Positions 11,785 through 23,902 of a stretch of DNA of 64,000 nucleotides are shown here, piece after piece. The translations under genes and the position numbers were made by a program. Position 1 is the stretch's first letter. Each line of letters opens with the position of its first letter. The notes beneath the pieces were generated by a model. That model had not been told where the DNA came from, did no database searches, and worked only from the letters and a program-made list of their open reading frames with translations. The stretch is from Numida meleagris (lineage: Eukaryota > Chordata > Aves > Galliformes > Numididae): assembly GCF_002078875.1 (NCBI RefSeq), contig NC_034411.1:34180260-34244259 (forward strand), written 5' to 3'.

Positions 11785-13266
11785 GGGCGACCTATGTGTT
11801 ATGTGGTATGTATTCCATAAAAAGAAAAGACATTGGATGTGTCAGAGTTGAACAGCTCCTTTTTCTTCCCTTCTCATCTCAACTTTCTGATTAAAACTGT
11901 TAAAATTTTTTGTAAACAGTACTTCTCAGTTCACTCAGAATATTTAATTTAATTTTATTTTTTGTAACTGGTGGAGATCAGCTCTAGCCTGCTGGTATGA
12001 TGTTGGTAAATGTGTATGAAGATTTTAATTGGCTGCCTGCACCTGCTGGCAGGGACAGGCTGCTCTTGTGACCTCCTGCTGTCCTGCTAGTCCCTTGTCA
12101 CCTTTGAGGAAACTGTGGTCACTCTTTCTGCCAAGTTTTTTCTATGTGTATCAGTGTATAGGCTGGCAAGGTGCTGAAGACCCTTCTTTTTCCTATCACA
12201 TTATTTAGCCTTATTTTTTAATGTAAATTTCTTGGCTTCGTGTGTCTCTGCATTTACAGTAGGAAGAAAAGCAGAAAATAATTTCTCCTTCACTGCTTTT
12301 ATTTGCTTTTCTAATTTCTGATACTGTGCCCAGGCCCTGAATCTTATAAAAGCTATGTGCGCTGCATCAGGTCTCACTGGTGCTAATGTTTTAGGCACTA
12401 AGTTTTCAGTTTTTCTTTGTCTGTCAGCATCTGAAGTGCTTTATTCATCTAATTCATGAAAAAAATTGATGGGAGATTAAATAAGAAGTAGATGTTATGC
12501 TGCATTCTTTTAATTTTGAAAGCAAAGTGAGCATAGACTAGCCATTAAAATGAGAAATTGTGTGTTGCTTCAAGTCTTTTATGTCTTTAATTTTGCAAAT
12601 ATCATGTCATTTGCTCTAGACAAAACAATCTTTACATTTCTATCCCAAGTGACAAATGAAAACACTGCTGTCAGTCCCCTGACTTCTGAAGCTACGTGTG
12701 TTTGAGTTACCCAATTCCATTTTACAAAGTAATATGCAGAGACTGTTGTATTTGGCTGTTACGGTAAAATCTGGAATCAGTTCCTGCTTGTAAATTTAAA
12801 GCAGGAGGTTGCACTTCTATATTATAATTAAACATAGAGATGTTTCCTTGAGTTAACGTTCTATATGAAAATCAGACCAAATTTTCAACTGATGGATTCC
12901 AGCATATCTTTATTAAAATCAATTAGTTTTTCCATATTACATCAGCAGTGATAAATTCTCCAGTATCACTGTGAGATAATGAATGATACCAGATTATGAT
13001 CTCTGTCTGACAAAGTAGAAAAAGAAAAGATCCAGAGGCAGAAAATGAAAACTGGGTGATAACATTGAAGATACAGCAAGCAAATGGGTGAAGGAACTGT
13101 TGTATTTGCAGAGTTATCATATAAATAGAAAATTGATAGAAGCGTACCAGGAACTGGTAATGTAGAATAAAGAGATGAGATGGATATGATGCAAGGGCCG
13201 AAATAATATTTGAAATAAAAAGAAAATTTAAACAAAATATTCTTTAAAATGTATAAGCACTGTTTT
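11785..13266. other. Non-coding stretch between mariner and CR1
   Basis: AT-rich DNA. A 65-codon minus-strand frame at 12201-12398 is rich in Lys, Ala and Glu and could suggest a coiled segment, but it has no supporting splice pattern or recognised domain. I see nothing else. Confidence 0.55.
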
Positions 13267-13545
13267 CATAGAATCATAGAATCGTATAATCATTTGAGTT
13301 GGAAGGAACCCTTAGTGGCCATCTAGTCCAACTCCCTTGCAATGAACAAGGACACCTACATCTGGATCAGGTCGCTCAGAGTCTGGTCCAGCCTGACCCT
13401 GAGTGTCTCCAGGGATGGGGCATCCACCTCTTTGGGCAACCTGTGCCAGCACCTCACCACTCTTATTGTAAAAATCTTCTTCCTTTTATCCAGTCTAAAT
13501 TTCTCCTCTTTTTGAAACCATTTCCCCTTGTCCTATCCCCTTGTT
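13267..13545 (-). mobile_element. CR1 LINE 3' end, minus orientation
   Basis: It begins with the inverted CR1 tail (CATAGAATCATAGAATCG), then GAGTTGGAAGGAACCC, CATCTAGTCCAACTCCC, TCTCCAGGGATGGGGCATCCA, GGGCAACCTGTGCCAGCACCTCACCAC, and ends in CCATTTCCCCTTGTCCTATC. All these blocks are in the order expected for a reversed CR1 3' end. The tail has more than one ATTCTATG-like unit. It is 5'-truncated, as most CR1 copies are, and the coding part is broken. Confidence 0.96.
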
Positions 13546-15655
13546 TTATAGAACACATGATTGTCTCATGGTATGCACTGATCTCAGGGGAGTGGAGTTC
13601 ATTTAAGTTTAAATAAGCTAAGCACGTATATTTAGAAATCTATCTCATGGAACATATACCCATGTGCTCCTCGCACATCTAGCTTTGTACAAATGTATTA
13701 TAAGAGCCGTGAGATCACGTGGAAGGACTGAGAAGAAATACTTTCAGTGCCCGTAAAAATTGTGAGGAAATACCTGAATAGTAGAGATGAGGAGATTTTC
13801 AGCGAAAGGAATAAATTCCGTCCTTCAGACTGGAAATGTTGGACCTTTGTGCTGTGGATCTGCTGTGAAGCAGAGGAGTTGAGCTAGCATAAGGCAGGTT
13901 GACATCCTCTGTTTTGATAGGCTGGATACACACTGGCTTGATCGTTTCTTGTGAAATGCGTCAAAATCGCTTTCTTTTTTTTCTAACATAAGAGAAATAT
14001 TTTGGTTGCAAAACACGTAGCTGCATATTCGCTTACACTTCCCAAGTGTGCGAATGCATGCAGTGAGATGGATGACAGTAATTTTCGCAGCTTAACTTGC
14101 CACTTTATCACAAGGAAGCAAATAGCATCCATACGATGTACATGCTACTGCCGAGCATGTTCTTCCTGTAGTATTCGACTGCAGTTAAATCCCATCAAAT
14201 CTCCTTTATGACTCCTTATATCTCGAGACTCTATTTATGTCAGATTTAGGGTGTGTAATTCACTAGTGGCTGTGTTGAAAGCAATGTGCTCCAGATAGGC
14301 AAGCAGCTGCTGACTGCTGCCACAAATGCCATCCTTGGATAGGGATGCAGGCCAGGAACATCTGCATGAGCAGGAAACCTTGAATTCCTAGTACTGAAGG
14401 AGACGTCTGATTCAACAAATAGTTTTTTCTTTCACAATTCTTAAAGAAGATTGGAATTTGCTATTTGTTAATCTCATTACATGAGACCAAATGCTTTGTG
14501 TTAGTGTGATTCATGCAAGGGAAAAAAACATGTTAATAAAAGTCTAAGCAAAATCCATGTAACTAATTAGAGAACATGGTTCTTTAGTTGTTATGAGACC
14601 TGCTGGTAGTTATTGTGAGACCTGCTGGATCCTGGCATGTTTTACGCTGTGTTTCTTGTAACAAAGGGGGATGGAGATGTTAATGCAAAGTTTTAAATAC
14701 AGTGAAAATGATTAATGGTCGGCTGAAATACTTGGTTTCATAGGAAAAAGCTATAGCATAGGTTTAGACATTTCTATTTCTCCTGTGCCCAAAATAATAG
14801 CGACTAAAAAAATACCAAGTGTGGCTGCCTTGGCTGACTGTGAATGTGTACAGCATTAGTATAAAACAACAGGATCCTTTTAGCCTTCCAATAGAGGTGA
14901 GGAAGAGCTGTATGTATTTGTTCTGCTACAGCATCTCTTTTGAGCAGATCTATTAGCTGGGAGATGGGGAAATTTCTCAAATGGTTGGCCTTTTTTGTAA
15001 AGGCCTAATATCTTGCTATCAACGATTTTGAGGAATGTGGAATCAATGTATATTACAATATGCTGATACGCCTGAAAAATGGTTACTGTAACAATGTGAT
15101 TTTTTAGAAATGAAAGCAGTCTGCTGTGTTTCGAGTCCACTGCAGCCAAAAGCTAACCTAATAATAAACAACAAGCAGTGACAAGCGCTTTAGGAGGATT
15201 TATTAACCTGAATTTCTGCTACAGAAAGATTTTAGAGCTGTCGTATGTCTTGATGAGGATAATCTATAGAAAACACATCTCTGCAGTATAATTTGACAAA
15301 CTGTTTGCTGAGCTGTTTTTTTATTTTATCCTTACACGTGCAAATATGTACAGTAATTCAAATTTACATAATCTTTTTTTTCCCACAGCACAAAACCTGA
15401 ACATTTGCTGTGGAACACCATGTTAACCCCTGGCTTGAGTGACAAAGTAGTATGGTCCCTCCAGATGAAATCCCGCCCTTTACTTTCCTTCTGCAGTGCC
15501 AACACACTCAGTTTTGCAGCTACTGCTCAAGCGTACTCCCAGTTATGCCTATCAGGACATACTCCTTGTGTGCCATTCTAGTATGCTCCACAGGCTGATG
15601 TGAACTATCCCGTTTTACCTTTACGTAACTATATCATTTGGTAGAGACAGCATTG
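13546..15655. other. Non-coding stretch
   Basis: Mixed-composition DNA with a 22-bp tandem duplication at 14.6 kb and a good acceptor-like motif (T-run then CCCACAG) ending near 15390 that has no convincing donor downstream. No gene recognised. Confidence 0.55.
14586..14628. repeat. Imperfect tandem duplication, about 22 bp
   Basis: AGTTGTTATGAGACCTGCTGG is followed directly by TAGTTATTGTGAGACCTGCTGG. The GAGACCTGCTGG half is identical in both units. Confidence 0.85.
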
Positions 15656-15733
15656 CTTTGGGCATGGTGATGATGGGTTGATGGCTGGACTTGATAATCT
15701 TGGCCATTTTTTTCAATCTTAATGATTCTATGA
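15656..15733 (+). mobile_element. Very short CR1 3' end
   Basis: GGGCATGGTGATGATGGGTTGATGGCTGGACTTGATAATCTTGG..CAATCTTAATGATTCTATGA matches the last 80 bp or so of CR1, including the ATTCTATGA terminus. Truncation removed everything upstream. The same GTTGATGG..TGGACT block is typical of the 3' UTR. Confidence 0.88.
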
Positions 15734-17357
15734 TTTTTTTCTTCCTGAAAGACCAGAAGTCTTTTCTTCTACCAGTGTAAAGTGTTTCAAGTATTCGATG
15801 TAAGCTGCGGTATCTTTTCTGTGACCTGGCTACGTGTGACTGTTGTTTTCCTACATGATCACATCAGCTTTTAAGATGTTTTCATCCATTTCCCAAGTAT
15901 GTGAGAAAGGCCAAGAGTTGCCCTGCGTGCTCCATGGAGCCTTGCAGCTGCACAGCTTTGTTGGCCGCATGTGGTTTTGGGCTGCGTGTGTACTGTGGAC
16001 AGGCCAGGAATGTGAGACAGAGCGCTGGGGCCGATTCTGGAGAAATCATGAAACAGATGGTGATTTTTAGCTGAAAAGAGATTAGGGGTGAGGTGCTGAG
16101 ATAGTTCCCATTTGAAAGGTGAATGCTTAGGAAATACAGGGACGGAAAAATGAAGAGGGGGGAGAGTAGGTGAGGGCAACCTCTAGATGTACTCAACTAT
16201 CAAATTACAGACAGGTTTGTGAGAAATGAGTTACAAGCAACTCTAGGAAGCACTAATACGAGGGAAAGAAAAGAGATAATAACAGATTTCTGCATCTGAA
16301 GAAATAATCTGTGCTGAACTTGCTTAATTTTGTTTTGAATATTGACAGAAATGCTGCATCATGTGACAGTAGAGCTTCTCAAATGCCTCTGGAAGTTTGT
16401 ACGCTTAATCATCCCTTAATCAGTAATAATTCATGTAGAAAATCTCAAAGGACTCTTGAAATTACATCACGTGATCTTTTTTGGGGGGATGGAGGGCAGG
16501 GAATATAGTCTTGGTCTAGAGAAGAAAAGATGGCATTAAGCTATTTTGTGTCATTCTGATTGGGCATTTCAGTGGAAACTGAAGAATAATGGCTATGTGG
16601 CACATCTCTGAGAAAGTGAATTACTTGTCTGCATGCTTCCCTATGGGCTGTGGTACTACCAAGACAAGTTCCTTGCATAATATCTGTGGTTCCCAGCTCT
16701 AGCATAGATTGTCTTTAAATTTTTACCCAGTTGGAACAGGAGCTTTTGTACACTCCATTTATCTGTCCAGCCACTTTACTCAAAGAGGATGTGTTTGAAG
16801 TTAGGGTATGGCAAAACTGAGGGATCCTTGAAAAATTTTGCACTGTACCTAATCGGCACAAGATGCAAGAGAATATTTTTGCATGAGGGTGGATTTCCAT
16901 CCTTCCAAAGCAAAGTTTTTACTGGTCTGTGGTGGTATCCAGTGCACATTCACACTTGAGTAATTACAAATACAGAAAGGGTATTTACTGTGGGCTTAAA
17001 GTAAAAACAATTGCATGAAAGTGTGTTAGCTTCATATTTGAGCTTTTGCTCATCTGTATGCTTCAAGCCAAGATGTACATTAAAAAAACCCAAAACAATA
17101 ACAACAAAAAGATAAGAAATGCACTAGAGATGGTAATAAGTAACACATTTGTGAGAGTAAAAGAGTGGTTAAAGTCACTTCTGTTCTTAACAGCTTTGTC
17201 AGACATCTCTTTAAATCTCTTCAATCCATTCATAAAATAAATTGAATGAACCAAAATTCTTCCTTATTTCTTTTTAGCCCTTGTATCTTCTGAAAAAGAA
17301 GAAAGTACTGAAAAATTACTTTCCTCATTTTTAGAATCAAATAAGGGTAATTTGTTT

Positions 17358-17370
17358 GGGGGGGGGGGGG
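17358..17370. repeat. G13 homopolymer
   Basis: Thirteen consecutive G following TTTGTTT. The length is uncertain. It could form G-quadruplex structure on the + strand. Confidence 0.88.
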
Positions 17371-17580
17371 AATTACACATGTTGTTTCCTGGTTCACCAT
17401 ATGCTTTTTTTAGTTCACGTTGTTCACCTGTTATTCTTAGGCTAAGAAGCATCAGATGTAAGTATAACTTTCCTCGACACCATCTCTCCCATGTTTAGTG
17501 CATGTGCATATTGTTCTGGGAACAGACCAAAACCAGCAAACAACCTGAGCTGCTTTGAAGTCACAAACAGAAACTCTGTT

Positions 17581-17787
17581 CTATAGTCTTTTCTGCTTTG
17601 ATGACCAGCCAAAATTTTCATACAAAGTCTCGATATCTGTGCTTTCCAAAGAGTTGCTGTATGACTGATCCAAAACAAAATTAGGCATGTACATGGTGCT
17701 GCTGGCTGCTGCTGAAGACCTGCCGAGCATGAAGCACATTGCTTCAGCATCACACACATCTGGTGCGGCTGCAGAAGGCGGACTCAT
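17581..17787 (-). other. Unsupported 68-codon ORF, possible exon
   Basis: The frame starts MSPPSAAAPDVCDAEAMCFM and continues with a Ser/Ala-rich stretch and then NFVLDQSYSNSLESTDIETL before stopping at QKRL. Composition looks more protein-like than most random frames here. However, I recognise no family, no clear 3' splice site precedes the ATG, and the stop codon rather than a donor ends it. A second frame overlaps it (17442-17759). Most likely chance; listed so that it can be checked. Confidence 0.12.
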
Positions 17788-18130
17788 CTACCACTTAATT
17801 AAACTGTTGTAATGGAAAGTGGCAGAAAACCTGCGACCCTGGGTTAGGAGAGCCAGTTCAGCTTTGCTGATGGAAGTAAAAGCTTTGGTTTTTCTCAGTC
17901 AGCAGATCTGCCTGTGTACATGCAGAGAACAGATTTGCTGCATGATTTAATTCTATTTAACATTTTTCACAATTGACTTTTACCCTGGCAGTACATTTAA
18001 ATGGTGGGTAGGGCACTACTTAGCTCACATGGAATGAACGCCCAATGAAAATTATATTTGTACCCTGGGAAGTGTGCTGCTGCCATGGTGAACAAAATGG
18101 CTGAGGGTTTTGTTGTAGCAGCAGAAATAA

Positions 18131-18420
18131 AAGAATCACTAAGGTTAGAAAAGACCTCCAAGATCATCCAGTCCAACTGTGCACCTACCACCAATATTTC
18201 CCTGCTAAACCATGTCCCTCAGTACCGCATCTAAAAGTTTCTTGAACACTTCCAGGGATGGTGATTCGATCACCTCCCTGGGCAGCCCATTCCAGCACCT
18301 GGCCACTCTTTCTGAGAAGAAATTTTTCCTAACATCTAACCTGAATCTCCCCTGGTGCAACTTGAGGCCATCACCTCTAGTCCTATCACTAATGAAGGAG
18401 AGGGCACCATCACTCCAGTT
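18131..18420 (-). mobile_element. CR1 LINE 3' end with readable ORF2 C-terminus, minus orientation
   Basis: Reading left to right on the + strand: AAGAATCACTAAGGTTAGAAAAGACC, CAAGATCATCCAGTCCAACTG, CACTTCCAGGGATGGTGATTC, CTGGGCAGCCCATTCCAGCACCTGGCCACTC, AAATTTTTCCTAACATCTAACCTGAATCTCCCCTGG. Translated on the minus strand it gives [36 protein letters not shown] and [19 protein letters not shown] before a stop. This is the conserved C-terminal end of the CR1 ORF2 polyprotein, uninterrupted over about 60 residues. The ATTCTATG tail is lost. The transcribed strand is minus. Confidence 0.96.
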
Positions 18421-19672
18421 TAGTGAGATCCCTTGGGGGATCATTACCATATTTGCCTATTCTGTTTTTAAGACAGGTAGAGCATTAATGAATATGGGGA
18501 AGAAAGCATGATCTGATGTTATTTTCACCACCCTGCCAAAACGAGAAGCAAACTTTTATCAGCCCATTTGATATGTGTTTTTTGTAGCTATGCCATAAGA
18601 ACTAGACTAGCTTGTGGGCTTGTGCAGGGCCAGGAGATAACTTATCAGGGAGATTTTTCTATTTATTGATTTCTTTTTGCCCTTCTGCTTGGATTAGCTA
18701 TATAACATACCATCAGCGTGCTCTGCTTATTACTTGTGTGTTTTCAGTAATTTGCTCTGTCTAGAGTCACACTCTCAGCTGCAATAGGGTGTCATTACTG
18801 CCAATTCTCACTTTATTGAGGGTTCTCAGAAATCACGTGCCCAGTTTCTTAGACTCCTGTCTTGTGCGAGGTATACAGGACATATGCTTGAGAGCTGAGA
18901 AGGAAATGGATGTGACTGATCCCTGTGCAATGGTAATAAAATACAGAGCTAAGGACTGTCTCCTGCCAATGACAGACAAGTTTGGCTTTCTTTTTCTCTT
19001 GTTTTGTGCAAATGTTTGGGTTTTATGATTCAGAGAAAAGCCTCAAAATGTTGTCCAAGTGAACCACTGTGAATCAGTAGCCAAATGACAGGAATCTCAG
19101 CTTTATTACTCATAGAAAAATCCTTGTGATTTTTAATGGGTTTCATTACTGGTTTCCTTTTGAAGGAAAATGGAAAAATTCTGAAATTTTTGATTGCTTA
19201 AGTGGTCTGATACTGCAGCTGTGGTTTCTTCATGACCTTTAGGGAACCGGGCAGGTTAGATCCTGGTCTGGCCTCAAAAATGCAGACACAGACGTTCAGC
19301 AGCTGAGAAGTGCTTTGTGAGGGCAGCCCTCCTATCTGCCGTCTGCACTTTGAAATGAATCCAGGATGTTTCCTGGATCTTTTCTGGGAATTTGTCGAAA
19401 TCAAGATTGCAGCTTCCAGCCAGGCCAGGCTGAGGTTAAGATGCCTCCTGTCCCTGTCCTCTCCCGAGTGTTGAAGCAAGCAGTCTGTGGAAGGTTGGGC
19501 ATTATGGCAGCTCAGAAACACGGAGCATTTTTAAGTAGAAACAGGCTACAGAGGATGTGGGAACTACATTCTGCTCCTTGACTATTCTGTGGTGTTAGGA
19601 AGTAATGGCTGTATTACCATTTTTCACTGAGATCCAGTTTAAACACTCTGGGCTCAATTACCTTCAAGGTCC

Positions 19673-19690
19673 TTTTTTTTTTTTTTTTTT
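19673..19690. repeat. Poly-T (T18)
   Basis: Homopolymer of about 18 T ending in AACATC. No associated retroposon body recognised. Confidence 0.9.
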
Positions 19691-20194
19691 AACATCTGGC
19701 CAAGTTTGTGAATGCCAGGCAGTGTAGGACTAAGGAATCACTCATTTTTATCTTTTGGTAAATATGATCGTATCTTATTGTTGGAGCCAGAATAATTTTA
19801 GGATCCCATAACATTTCAAGAAACACAGTATAGTGAAAATGATGTGATAGCTCCAGATTAAACAAAATACTTCACTTGCACAGTGGAACTTAAAGATGGG
19901 TTTTTCCTTCTCTTGCTATGCAGAAGTGTTGCAATACACTTTTCCTTTGGCCTGGTCTCAGTGTTCCTCCATAGAATCCACCCTGCAGGGGAAGAAATCT
20001 CTGCACAGTGAATGAACATGAACATGTGCTCTGTGCTTACAGGCCTGTACACACTGCCTGCAGAGCCTCTTGTGAGGCAGCACAGGGACATTACGTTCTG
20101 AAGAAGTGTGATCAGGAAACAGTGACAGCAGCTAAAACATTGCATATGATAGAGAGAACATCATGTGCAATTTAAACACTAGTAGTAGTTCCTG

Positions 20195-20230
20195 TAAAAA
20201 AAAAAACAAAAAAAAAACCACCAAAAAAAC
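20195..20230. repeat. A-rich low-complexity tract
   Basis: Runs of A interrupted by single C or CC (A11-C-A10-CCACC-A7-C). It may be a decayed poly-A tail, but no retroposed sequence or target duplication is evident upstream. Confidence 0.85.
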
Positions 20231-21050
20231 TACAGTCTGTCTTGTAGTCCTGTCTATCGCTCAGTTGAGGGAGTGGAAGAAGTGATTCAAGAAAAAAAAC
20301 TATGGGGTGTGTTGAATAGTCTGACTTTAATGCTACACATCACTGACAATTCAGTGAAATTTGGACTTCATATTGGGAAGGGAAGTGCTGAGGGAGAGTG
20401 CGGCACTGTTTGAGATGGGAGGGCAAAGGGAGATTTATGGAATGTGTCTCACTGGTCAGAAGAAATTTTCCTTACCGCCAGGCATGAACATAGAGAGATT
20501 TTCAATTATTATACTGGAAATGTGTTGCCTGGGAAAAAGATTGAGGTTGAAATTTATTATTACTACCTGTAGTAAAGGATCTAGTGTCTGCAAACTAAAA
20601 CTGATGTGATAGTAAAATACTAACAAATGCAAATACTGACAAATACCAGCAAAGGAGTTCATAACCAATCTTTTATTGGGCATTTTCCCAATTTGTTGTT
20701 TTGTATTTCCTTTTGCTCTCTAAATGTTCTGACACAGTTTCTTCTGAGACAGGTGATGTGTGTAGCATTGGTAAGTAAAGACAGAGATGCAGATGGTTTG
20801 GCTGCCCATGGAAACAACTATCCACAGTACCAACAGGAAACCTGATTTGTAGTTCTGATTTATGCATTGCAAACAGAAGTTCTTAGGAACAGTTGCATAG
20901 TCTGGGAAGTTTCTTGTTTAACAACAACCTGCCCCCATGTTGCCTACTGAGTGTCTGCAGCTTGGCTAAATCTGAGGACAAGAATTTGCATTTTGTTTTC
21001 ACATTGAGCTCCCTCTTTGTTGTCTGTCAGCTCTCAGTTCTCATGACACT

Positions 21051-21428
21051 CTACCCTGCTTTTCCTTTGATTTCTGAACGCTCTTCAATGGCTTTGTAAT
21101 TGCTGTCTCCACTTTGATAATAACATTTTGGTGGAGGCCTGTTCAGATTGTTCATGGCTTTGTCACTAATGCACAGAGTGGTTATTAAAACCACGATGCT
21201 CAGTGCAACGATAGCATAGAGTTTCTTTCCCTTTTCCTGCTGAGCGCTCCTGTGCGCACACGCATCAGTACGGCAGATACTGAGGACCACTATGAATGTC
21301 TTTGCAGACCCTGTGAAGAGTCTGACCTGGCCACGGTGAGGCAAGGTGCTGCTACTGGGAACCCTCTTTGGGCTCCCCCTGTGCGTGCTGCTGGGTGTGC
21401 TGGCTAGGTGCAGAACTTGTGCTTTCAT
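21051..21428 (-). other. Unsupported 125-codon ORF with one membrane-like segment
   Basis: The frame has a basic run (EKGKK) followed by LYAIVALSIVVLITTLCI, which would be a good single membrane span, and then a polar, charged tail (about 40 residues) ending in a stop. That order resembles a small type II membrane protein or a signal-anchor exon. I recognise no family. Upstream AG motifs (for example before GGTCTGC) have weak pyrimidine tracts. A frame of this length is expected by chance in 64 kb, so coding is doubtful. Confidence 0.12.
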
Positions 21429-23902
21429 CCACTTGTTTTTTCATCACTCCAGCTGTTGCCAAGTAGGCTGATTAATCATTATGTCTACAGTAATTTCTGC
21501 ATCTCCTTACAGGTGTGTAAAAGCTAACTAGTTCAATCTTGGTTGAAATTGTTCTCTCCAAATTGCATTACTTCAAAATGATTTTCACTCCATCTGAGTC
21601 CTGTGCAGAGTGTCCTAAAGAAGGTATTTTTTTGAAGTCATCTGTCCAGCAGCAGGTAACAGTTGAAGGAACCCGTATAAATTCTCTTAATGAAATTAGG
21701 AGGATGGCACTGATCTGCCTGCAGGCTGGTAGTGCTTGTGCTGTGAGGAGAGCTGATCCAAACCAGATGATATTCTGAAATCCATAGGTAGAGAAAGAAC
21801 TTCTTGAAGAGGTTTTCATTATGAATTCCTTGTACTTATTATTTTGCACTTCTGAGTCCATATAGAATATATAGAATTTACTTCTGTGAAAATCTTTTGC
21901 AATCTTCAGTGCCATTTGCAGTTTGCAGTGATGGCTGTGGTTTGGAGCCAGGTGGGTGCGCAACCTGCCTTGCTGTGAGATAAGAGTGGGGGCTGTTCCA
22001 AATAGCTGGCAACTACAGCTATCTGCAAAGCAGACACAGGCAACCTTGCTGCCAGCTGTCTGTGTCTGACAGAGTGCCACCCTCGGTTACACGTAAGGGA
22101 AGAATGAAAAGAAAAATGTGTTTTTTTTAGCTAACTGCACTGAAGAATTAAAGTTTTGACAGCTTATATAGTATTTAAAAGGGTTATACACTAGAGTTTG
22201 TGTTTACTCTTTAACAGATTCAAAACCTTTGTAGTAATCTTTGCAAAAATAAGGTTGTTATTTTTGTTTATGCAATTTACCTACTGGGAACAAAATAATT
22301 TACATCCAGCTGCTTCATAATATAGAAGATGTTCACATAATTATCAAGAAAATATAGTCATTGAAAGGGAGGGAGAAGTTAAGATCAACATGCATTAAAT
22401 ATATATAAAAAAGCTAATACGTGTGAAACTTCAGTTATTACTATGCTGTTGTGTCTATTAGGACTCATGTTTTCTGAACTCTGGAGTGAATGGGGAATTC
22501 AGTTGCGTTTTAAAGTTAGGTAGATTGTTTTAAAAATTGGAAAACAAGATTCTTTATCACTAACCAACATTTAAAAACAGTCAAAGACATTTAAAAGCAA
22601 TCTGCCCGGAGTGGGAGATCCTGTCTCATCCATCATCTGCTTGCCTGTAAGTGGTGTTTTTCCCCTTAGAGCCCAAGGAGCGTGGTAGGAAGGCTCCCAG
22701 GTATAGCAGATCCTGGAGTTGCATGGGAAGCCTCAGGCATCATAAGCAATGTAAGGCCACAAGTCAGAAGAGAGAGAGAAGTGAACAGAATAAAAATATT
22801 AACAAGGAGCTTCCATCACTTCTGTCTTCCTTTCCCCCTTGGTTCAGAGACATTGGCTGTTCAACAACATTGATGTTGTTCATCACCGGGCTTCTGTGCT
22901 TGCCTGCTGTTGATGACTCAAGTAATGCAGCACAAGAACTATTTCTCCTGTACTTCTGTCTGTTGAAGCAGGTGATGTACGGTGATGTGTGGTAGAGTGG
23001 CATTTCTTGTCTGAGTGAGATGCAGCCCTGCTCCTCTTCCTCAGCCAAAGCCCTGTGCTGCACAACCAGAAGAGGCTCCATGAATTACGATGTGTAATGA
23101 CTGGATTTGTGTTTTGTCACTGACCTCACAATTCTCTGTGGAGCTAGAGCAGGCCATTTGCTGGCATTTTAAGGAGAGAGAAAAACAGCTGAGTAAAACT
23201 GAAGGTTCCAGTTAATTACTGCTCAGGAAGGTGGCATAAAACCTATGTGTTTCCTCCCAGTGCTAAAAACTGTGAATGATTCCTCCTTGGGAGCAGAGCA
23301 GCTCTCCTCCCAGAAGAGCTGGAGTGCTAATTGTGCTGCTTCATATGTCAAGACGTTTTTTTTTTTCTTCGGATGGGTCTGCTCAGTTCAGTAATGGATC
23401 AATAGGCTACATGTTTGGGGGCTGTTTTTTAAAAGGCAGCTTCATTTTATATGAGCCAGGAATAAGATGTAGAGGGGTAATCTCTCTCTGCTCTCCTTTG
23501 ATCTCTGAAAGGTAGTATCATTCAAGATGAGATTCTCCGCTAAGGAATCCTTCTTACACAGGGTTGCTTAAGGAATTTGGCTTTTCTGGCTCATACAAGG
23601 ATTACACACGTTGCTGGTTTTCACAGAGCTTTTTTGCTCCAATTCCCACTCATAAGGAAAAAGTAAGCAACAACAAAACAGCTTTGGGTACATCTATCCA
23701 GGGTACAAACTGATTTTATTATGTGGAAAGATTTAATCTTCTAAAGGAACAATGCTTCCTTTTGTCAGAGGTAGCTGCTTTGGTTAAGCTAAACCAGAAA
23801 AGTGAATGTATTCCAGTCTGACTAAGAGGCACAAGATTTTGAAAGTGCTTCATGTTATACTTGTATGTAGGACACAGCTGATAGCTCGTGCTAACACAGA
23901 AA

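Larger units (their letters stand above)
15734..18130. other. Non-coding stretch
   Basis: It contains overlapping open frames of about 100 codons around 15.87-16.2 kb on the minus strand, a G13 run and two overlapping minus-strand frames at 17.4-17.8 kb (described separately). No recognisable protein or repeat otherwise. Confidence 0.55.
18421..23902. other. Non-coding stretch
   Basis: It holds poly-T and poly-A-rich runs and the longest open frame of the window (170 codons, 21568-22080, minus), which I judge to be chance. A minus-strand frame with a membrane-like segment at 21.05-21.43 kb is listed separately. An acceptor-like CTTACAG followed by GTGTGT occurs at 21512. Confidence 0.5.

Noticed and set aside
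21568..22080. The longest open frame in the window, 170 codons, minus strand.
   Set aside because: With about 60% AT, stops come roughly every 15-16 codons, so the expected longest frame over six frames of 64 kb is near 140 codons. 170 is not far above that, and the translation shows no domain or sensible composition.
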